DNA of 10,595 nucleotides, taken from positions 1-10,595 of the forward strand of contig JANQSR010000130.1 of NCBI GenBank assembly GCA_028279205.1, written 5' to 3'. The notes under the pieces are model-generated. The model was not told where the DNA came from. It saw only the letters and a list, made by a program, of their open reading frames with translations, and ran no database searches. Positions 6,353 through 10,595 of the stretch are shown here, one piece after another; position 1 is the first letter of the stretch; the number at the start of each line of letters is the position of its first letter. Made by a program: the position numbers and the translations under genes. The stretch is from Simkania sp. (GTDB lineage: Bacteria; Chlamydiota; Chlamydiia; Chlamydiales; Simkaniaceae).

Positions 6353-7603
6353 ATGAAAAAATCGAAACATTTGAAAATTATCATCGCCTGTCTCTTTCCG
6401 ATTATTCTCGATTCACTCGGTTTTGGTCTTGTCTATCCTGTTTTCACCGCCATTTTTAGCTCATCTGAAGCTGTGAGACTCGTCGGCACCTCTTCTCTTA
6501 AAGTGATTAATTTTTATCTGGGGCTTAGCTATATGCTCTTTCCCCTTTGCATGCTTTTTGGAGCCTCTTTTTTTGGCGATCTATCCGATATTCTGGGCAG
6601 AAAAAAGGTGATCGCCCTTTGCATGATCGGGATGTTTATCGGTTTTATTCTGATGGCGGTTGGGCTTTTAACCCATCTTCTATTCTTGCTTCTCATCGGT
6701 CGTGCATTGACGGGGCTCATGGCGGGAAGTCAACCTATTGCCCAAGCAGCGATTGCCGATTCGTCCGATTCTAAAACAAAAGCATTCAACATGAGCGTCA
6801 TGACCTTTACGATCTCTATCGGACTCGTAATTGGCCCTTTGATGGGGGGCGTCTTTTCTGATCCGAGCATCGCAAAAGGGTTTGGTTTCGAAACCCCCTT
6901 TCTGATCGCTGGTTTTTTGGCAGTTGTGGGATTTTTTTGGATTCTTTTGGGATTCAAAGAGACATTCAAACCATTGGTTCACAAAAAAATTCACCCCTTA
7001 CGCCCTATTTTGATCTTCAAAGAGGGACTCGTCAATCCGATCGTCCGCTATCTGGTTTTTATCTTTTTGTGCAATCAGGTCGGATTTGGTGTCTTTTTTC
7101 AGACGATTCTCATTCAGATCAGAGAAGAGTTTCAATATGATCGTCTCCTCTTAGGCCTTTTCAACGGTTGGATGGGACTTGGATTTGCACTTGGACTGGT
7201 ACTGATCATTCCACACGCTCTTAAGAGATTAAAAACTGAAACTGTGGGAATTTTGAGCCTATTTCTTACTGGTATCTTTGAGATTTTATCTGGAATTAAC
7301 GATCACATGTTGTTAACTTGGATCCTAGCTCTACCCGTCGTTATGGCAGATATAATCGCCTACACAGTGATAATGACCATGTTTTCCGATTCCGCAGATC
7401 GCCAATCCCAAGGGTGGGTCATGGGAATTTTTGGGGCGGTCGTCGCGATTTCATTTGTTTTTGCCGGCTTTTCGACCAACTTACTCCACCTGATTGGAAC
7501 GCATTGGATCATCCTCTTAGGGGGAGTTTTACAACTCATTGGGGGGCTTCTCATGCTCTTTTTCGCACGTCTTTATCCCAACTACGCACACTCAGACAAT
7601 TAA
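6353..7603 (+). CDS. MFS multidrug/tetracycline-efflux-like transporter (DHA1 type)
   Basis: A 416-residue proton-coupled exporter of the major facilitator superfamily with about twelve membrane spans and two halves joined by a charged loop near residues 200-225. Motif A is clear between spans 2 and 3, FFGDLSDILGRKK, with Gly75, Asp79, Gly82, Arg83 and Lys84. Span 1 carries DSLGFGLVYP. Span 5 has the antiporter motif C, GLVIGPLMGG at about 157-166, which marks drug/H+ antiporters such as TetA. The substrate cannot be told from sequence; tetracycline-like naming reflects family similarity only. AGGAAAG at 6342-6348 sets the start. It is a single-gene unit between the ihfA operon and rpiA, and its stop overlaps the rpiA stop. 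Composition looks like its neighbours, so there is no sign of very recent transfer. Confidence 0.88.
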   Translation: MKKSKHLKIIIACLFPIILDSLGFGLVYPVFTAIFSSSEAVRLVGTSSLKVINFYLGLSYMLFPLCMLFGASFFGDLSDILGRKKVIALCMIGMFIGFILMAVGLLTHLLFLLLIGRALTGLMAGSQPIAQAAIADSSDSKTKAFNMSVMTFTISIGLVIGPLMGGVFSDPSIAKGFGFETPFLIAGFLAVVGFFWILLGFKETFKPLVHKKIHPLRPILIFKEGLVNPIVRYLVFIFLCNQVGFGVFFQTILIQIREEFQYDRLLLGLFNGWMGLGFALGLVLIIPHALKRLKTETVGILSLFLTGIFEILSGINDHMLLTWILALPVVMADIIAYTVIMTMFSDSADRQSQGWVMGIFGAVVAISFVFAGFSTNLLHLIGTHWIILLGGVLQLIGGLLMLFFARLYPNYAHSDN

Positions 7604-8277
7604 ATCTGCTTGATCTGACCATCAGATTGAGCAACAAAGATCTCGATGGGCAAATCAAAGAAAAAGCCTGTCTCTAAAACACCAGGAATGTGGATGAGCT
7701 TTTCGTGATCTTTCTTGGGATCGCTTCTCAAACCTTGGAAGTGAATATCGTAGATGTAATTTCCATTGTCTGTCAGGTAGGGTTTTCCACTCTCAAAAAC
7801 GCGGAGTTTCCCTTGATAGCCTAGCAGGTGCATTTGATCAATTGTCGCAAGATGTCCAAAAGGGAGGATCTCGACGGGAAGCGGATGTTTACCCAATCTT
7901 TGCACAATTTTTGAATCGTCAACAATGATTACAATCTCTTTGCTCATAACTGCCAAGATCTTCTCTCTGAGAAGTGCGCCCCCTCCCCCCTTGATCATCC
8001 ATCTTTGGCCATCAATTTCGTCTGCGCCGTCGACGGTCATATCAACATGAGTGACTTGATCCATATCTGCAAGTGAAACTTTTGCTTGCATTGCCTGATC
8101 AAGAGAGCGCTTAGAACTAGAAACAATGGTAACAGAAAGCCCCTCTTTACATTTTTCGATCAGCTTTTCGATGAAATAAAAGACAGTCGATCCCGTACCT
8201 AAACCTACGAGCATCCCATTTTCGAGTCTCTCGGCCGCTTTCTCACCCGCCCTTTTTTTTAATTGTTCCGTATCCAT
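7600..8277 (-). CDS. rpiA: Ribose-5-phosphate isomerase A
   Basis: RpiA interconverts ribose 5-phosphate and ribulose 5-phosphate in the non-oxidative pentose phosphate pathway. With the start at the ATG at 8275-8277 the protein has 225 residues, close to the family norm. The phosphate-binding GTGST is at 27-31, DGADEID at 83-89 and KGGGGALLREK at 96-106. These match the catalytic Asp, Asp, Lys and Glu of E. coli RpiA (81, 84, 94, 103) with an offset of two. An ATG at 8326-8328 would add 17 residues with no family match and overlap tyrS by 41 bases, so it is rejected. The chosen start is ten bases after the tyrS stop, which suggests co-transcription. The 3' end overlaps the convergent MFS gene. 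Confidence 0.94.
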   Translation of the reverse strand: MDTEQLKKRAGEKAAERLENGMLVGLGTGSTVFYFIEKLIEKCKEGLSVTIVSSSKRSLDQAMQAKVSLADMDQVTHVDMTVDGADEIDGQRWMIKGGGGALLREKILAVMSKEIVIIVDDSKIVQRLGKHPLPVEILPFGHLATIDQMHLLGYQGKLRVFESGKPYLTDNGNYIYDIHFQGLRSDPKKDHEKLIHIPGVLETGFFFDLPIEIFVAQSDGQIKQI

Positions 8278-8287
8278 ACAACTTTGT

Positions 8288-9574
8288 TCAAGAAACGATT
8301 TTGACGAGCATCTTTCTCTTTTTACCAAAACCGATGAGCAGATAACGGTCTCCGATGAGATGCTTAGAAGAGAGCGTCATGGCAAAGTGCTCTACCTTCT
8401 GATTGTTCAGATAGGCTCCTCCATTTTTAATCAATCTTTGGATCTCCCCTTTGCTCTCCACAAAACCTGTTTTTAAGACGACATCGACATATTTTTGATC
8501 TAATACCTCTTGCAGCTTTAACAGGACATGGGGCATGTCTGGAGCAACCTCTTCTAAGGCGTTTAAGTCGAGCGGAGTCTCTGATCCAGGAGTGAGCCCT
8601 TCTGTTACGCGAAGAGCGATCTCAAGCCCTTTAGCCCCATGAACGAATCGGGTCACCTCCTCAGCTAACCTTTTTTGAGCTTCAAACGGCCTGAACGTTC
8701 CAGATAGAATCCCGTTTTCATGAGCAGCGATCTCCTCCATGTCTATAAATGTGAGAAGGCGCATCAACTTGATCACATCATCATCTGTAACACGAACAAG
8801 AGTTTGATAAAACTGGTAAGGGGATGTTTTCTGAGGGTCGAGCCAAATTGCGCCCCCTTCGCTTTTGCCAAATTTTTTTCCATCACTGCGGGTCAGCAAA
8901 GGATGGGTCATGCCAAAAACCGACTTTCCACAAAGTTTGCGCGTTAGCTCAATTCCCGCTGTGATATTGCCCCATTGGTCACACCCTCCTACCTGAAGGC
9001 AAACATCCTCTTTTGAATAGAGATGGTAAAAATCAAACCCTTGCAAAACTTGGTAAGAAAATTCAGTAAAACTGATTCCCTCTTCTGAATCGAGCCTGGA
9101 ACGAACGCTCTCCTTTCCGAGCATGGAGCCTAAGCGAAAATGTTTTCCAACATCTCTTAAAAAGTCGATGAGAGGATAAGAAGAGAGCCAGTCACTATTG
9201 TTGACAAACTGGAGAGGCGCACCTGGGCAGGAAAAGCTCAAACATTTCTCAAGCTGTCCCCGTATCTTCTGAATATTCTTTAAGAGCAGATCGCTCCCAA
9301 TCAAAGGACGTTCCAAACTCTTGCCCGAAGGATCACCGATCCCCCCTGTCCCTCCCCCCAAGAGTGCGACAGGCGTATGCCCATATCTTTGGAACCAGGC
9401 CAAGGCAACAATCCCAACAAGGTTTCCAAGGTGCAAGCTATCAGCCGTTGGATCGAACCCAAGGTACACCTTGAGAGGGGTTTTAACCCTACTCTGCAGC
9501 TCATCACTTGAGATCGTATCAATAAAGCCGCGCCTTTCTAAAGCATCTATCACATTTTCCATGCGCTTAAGCAT
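8288..9574 (-). CDS. tyrS: Tyrosyl-tRNA synthetase
   Basis: A class I aminoacyl-tRNA synthetase of 428 residues charging tRNA-Tyr in the cytoplasm. The Rossmann domain shows LGFDPTADSLHLGN at 38-51, where HLGN stands for the HIGH motif, and LGGGTGGIGDPSGKS at 72-86. The tyrosine-site residues in FSYQVLQGFDF follow at about 172-182, then VGGCDQWGNI at 195-204. The KMSKS-loop equivalent is KFGKS at 234-238. A C-terminal S4 RNA-binding domain begins near 360 (GEIQRLIKNGGAYLNN). The length is typical of the bacterial TyrS short-loop group. The start could be the first ATG or the ATG four codons in, giving MENVIDALERRG; neither has a strong binding site. It leads the tyrS-rpiA pair and is divergent from the AsmA-like gene. 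Confidence 0.96.
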   Translation of the reverse strand: MLKRMENVIDALERRGFIDTISSDELQSRVKTPLKVYLGFDPTADSLHLGNLVGIVALAWFQRYGHTPVALLGGGTGGIGDPSGKSLERPLIGSDLLLKNIQKIRGQLEKCLSFSCPGAPLQFVNNSDWLSSYPLIDFLRDVGKHFRLGSMLGKESVRSRLDSEEGISFTEFSYQVLQGFDFYHLYSKEDVCLQVGGCDQWGNITAGIELTRKLCGKSVFGMTHPLLTRSDGKKFGKSEGGAIWLDPQKTSPYQFYQTLVRVTDDDVIKLMRLLTFIDMEEIAAHENGILSGTFRPFEAQKRLAEEVTRFVHGAKGLEIALRVTEGLTPGSETPLDLNALEEVAPDMPHVLLKLQEVLDQKYVDVVLKTGFVESKGEIQRLIKNGGAYLNNQKVEHFAMTLSSKHLIGDRYLLIGFGKKRKMLVKIVS

Positions 9575-9595
9575 ACAAGTAAAACGAGATTTCTC

Positions 9596-9623
9596 TCAAG
9601 AATTTGCCCCTTTCCCCTCTTGA
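9596..9623. repeat. Inverted repeat in the tyrS/AsmA-like divergent gap
   Basis: TCAAGA (9596-9601) and TCTTGA (9618-9623) face each other around a C-rich spacer midway between the two divergent genes. It could be a shared operator or chance in only 60 bp. No convincing promoter hexamers were found for either gene. Confidence 0.25.
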
Positions 9624-9634
9624 AAACTTGACTT

Positions 9635-10375
9635 ATGGGATGCAATGCCCCTATGTCATTGGAGATGGGCAGGAGATTAAAAACTCTCTTTTTTCTGATC
9701 CTCACTCTGTGTGTCGTCGGAATTTTTCTCTATTTTAATGTGGCTCATCTCTTGGCCAAAATCATCTCACACAAAATGGGTCTTCCCGTCTCTATCGAAT
9801 CGGTTGATTTTGCTAAAAACCGACTGACCATCCGCAAATTAAGCATAAAAAACCCTCCAAAAGCCCGTTTACCTATCGCATTCGAGGTTGAGAAAATTGA
9901 GGTTATAGCCCCCTATTCCCACTACATAAAGAATCGGATTAGGATCGAAAAAATCGATCTGAGCCATTTATACATCAATGTTCAAATCTACAACAAAGAG
10001 AAGACAGGGGGCAATTGGCAAACGATTATGAGTCGTGTGGATCAAGACAACAAAAGCCCCTTGTCATTTGAAAGAGAGGTCACAATCAAAGAGTTGCTCT
10101 TAACAGACATCAAGGTTGATCTCATTCTATCTGAGGGCGAAAGGCACCACTTATCCCCCATTGATAAAATTGAATTTAAAAACCTCACAACTGAGAAGGG
10201 AATCCCGATCCAGGAGATCTCAGAAATTATTGTCAAAAAAGTGATAAAATCTGTATTTCTGAGCCAGGTTTTTAAAACAATCATCGACATTCCCGTCGAC
10301 CTATTCAAAGGAATTTTCCGTTTACTCGGCGAGCCTCAAGAGATGAAAGAGGAAAGCACGCCAAACGCGCCCTGA
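9635..10375 (+). CDS. Membrane-anchored AsmA/DUF748-like hypothetical protein
   Basis: A 246-residue protein with one N-terminal membrane span (about residues 15-34) and a periplasm-facing remainder. The segment after the span, LLAKIISHKMGLPVSIESVD then NRLTIRKLSIKNP (about 39-74), has the look of the N terminus of AsmA-family proteins. In that family, membrane anchor, short helix and beta-rich repeats help move or organise lipids and outer-membrane proteins. This copy is far shorter than AsmA, YhdP or TamB, so it could be a stand-alone anchor domain. Residues 190-232 form a likely amphipathic helix. The C-terminal tail is polar. The start is uncertain: ATG codons at 9653 (residue 7) and 9665 (residue 11, giving MGRRLKTLFF) are also possible and none has a well-spaced binding site. 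No close function is claimed. Confidence 0.7.
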   Translation: MGCNAPMSLEMGRRLKTLFFLILTLCVVGIFLYFNVAHLLAKIISHKMGLPVSIESVDFAKNRLTIRKLSIKNPPKARLPIAFEVEKIEVIAPYSHYIKNRIRIEKIDLSHLYINVQIYNKEKTGGNWQTIMSRVDQDNKSPLSFEREVTIKELLLTDIKVDLILSEGERHHLSPIDKIEFKNLTTEKGIPIQEISEIIVKKVIKSVFLSQVFKTIIDIPVDLFKGIFRLLGEPQEMKEESTPNAP

Positions 10376-10467
10376 TTGATGAAGAATTGCGTTGAACAAG
10401 AAACTACCACTGATATAAGATTTGGGGCAATTTCGCACCCTATTTTCAAGTCGCTTTTTTACAAGAT

Positions 10468-10595
10468 ATGGATATCAAAGAGAGATCGGATATCGCCGAT
10501 TGTTACAAATGGGATTTAACCCACCTCTACCCCGATCTAGAGGCCTGGGAAGAGGAGTGCAGTGAGCTGGTAGGAAACAAGGACTTTCTTGCCCC
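10468..10595 (+). CDS. pepF: Oligoendopeptidase F, N-terminal fragment cut by the window edge
   Basis: The first 42 codons of a gene that continues past the end of the window. The visible residues, beginning MDIKERSDIADCYKWDLTHL and continuing YPDLEAWEEE, carry the YKWDLTHLYP...W signature at the start of M3-family oligoendopeptidase F, a cytoplasmic zinc peptidase that degrades short peptides. The HExxH zinc site lies far downstream and cannot be seen. The ATG was chosen because the family match begins soon after it; the frame is open back to a TGA at 10411-10413 but has no better start. No clear binding site precedes it. It lies 92 bp after the AsmA-like gene in the same direction. Confidence 0.75.
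   Translation, partial: MDIKERSDIADCYKWDLTHLYPDLEAWEEECSELVGNKDFLA

Noticed and set aside
7318..7677. 119-codon plus-strand open frame at the MFS/rpiA junction
   Set aside because: It is an out-of-frame reading of the MFS 3' end running into the rpiA antisense strand; Arg/Ser-rich with no membrane or domain pattern.
8278..8328. Longer N terminus of RpiA starting at 8328
   Set aside because: The 17 extra residues have no family counterpart, overlap tyrS by 41 bases, and the ATG at 8277 gives normal length and motif spacing.
10421..10440. Terminator after the AsmA-like gene
   Set aside because: The GGGGC/GCACCC pairing is short and bulged, and it is followed by TATTTTC rather than a T-run.
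1..10595. CRISPR array, tRNA, rRNA, toxin-antitoxin or phage-defence cassette
   Set aside because: No regularly spaced repeats, no tRNA-like cloverleaf sequence, and every sizeable gene belongs to a housekeeping, envelope or transport family or to the unknown described above.

Overview
The window looks like a chromosomal segment of a member of the Chlamydiae, most likely a Chlamydia-related (environmental or amoeba-associated) lineage rather than Chlamydia itself. The main reason is gene order. On the minus strand an IHF/HU protein, a large conserved hypothetical protein, AccA and an MsbA-type ABC transporter follow one another. This is the order I recall for CT267-CT266-CT265-CT264 in Chlamydia trachomatis (reversed or not). 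The IHF protein and AccA also carry wording I recall from chlamydial orthologs, such as GRNPKNAAVPI in IHF and LTPWERV plus [13 protein letters not shown] in AccA. Base composition is moderate. The genus cannot be fixed by eye.

Layout. Bases 1-364 hold no convincing gene but contain two hairpins and what looks like a decayed insertion-sequence end (266-317). From 6092 down to 365 runs a tightly packed minus-strand cluster: ihfA, a CT266-like hypothetical, a YkuD-type L,D-transpeptidase, accA and msbA. The gaps are 20, 93, 5 and 30 bp. A 260-bp divergent intergenic region (6093-6352) separates this cluster from a plus-strand MFS drug-efflux-like transporter (6353-7603). The MFS gene converges on, and overlaps by 4 bp, a minus-strand tyrS-rpiA pair. 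A 60-bp divergent gap then leads to a plus-strand AsmA-like membrane-anchored protein (9635-10375) and the first 42 codons of an oligoendopeptidase F gene that runs off the window.

Functionally the minus-strand cluster is an envelope and chromosome-architecture operon: AccA starts fatty-acid synthesis, MsbA exports lipid A core, the L,D-transpeptidase would cross-link or decorate peptidoglycan, and IHF organises DNA. The L,D-transpeptidase is the unexpected member compared with the Chlamydia order. Its two edges show the two oddest details of the window: a GTG start downstream of an out-of-frame ATG followed by a seven-A tract, and an AccA that lacks the N-terminal helical segment usual in the family. 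No CRISPR array, tRNA, rRNA or complete mobile element was seen. I did not find a clearly new multi-gene system; the best leads are the ldt insertion with its junctions, the CT266-like protein's possible toroid plus beta-sandwich architecture, and the operator-like palindrome on the MFS ribosome binding site.
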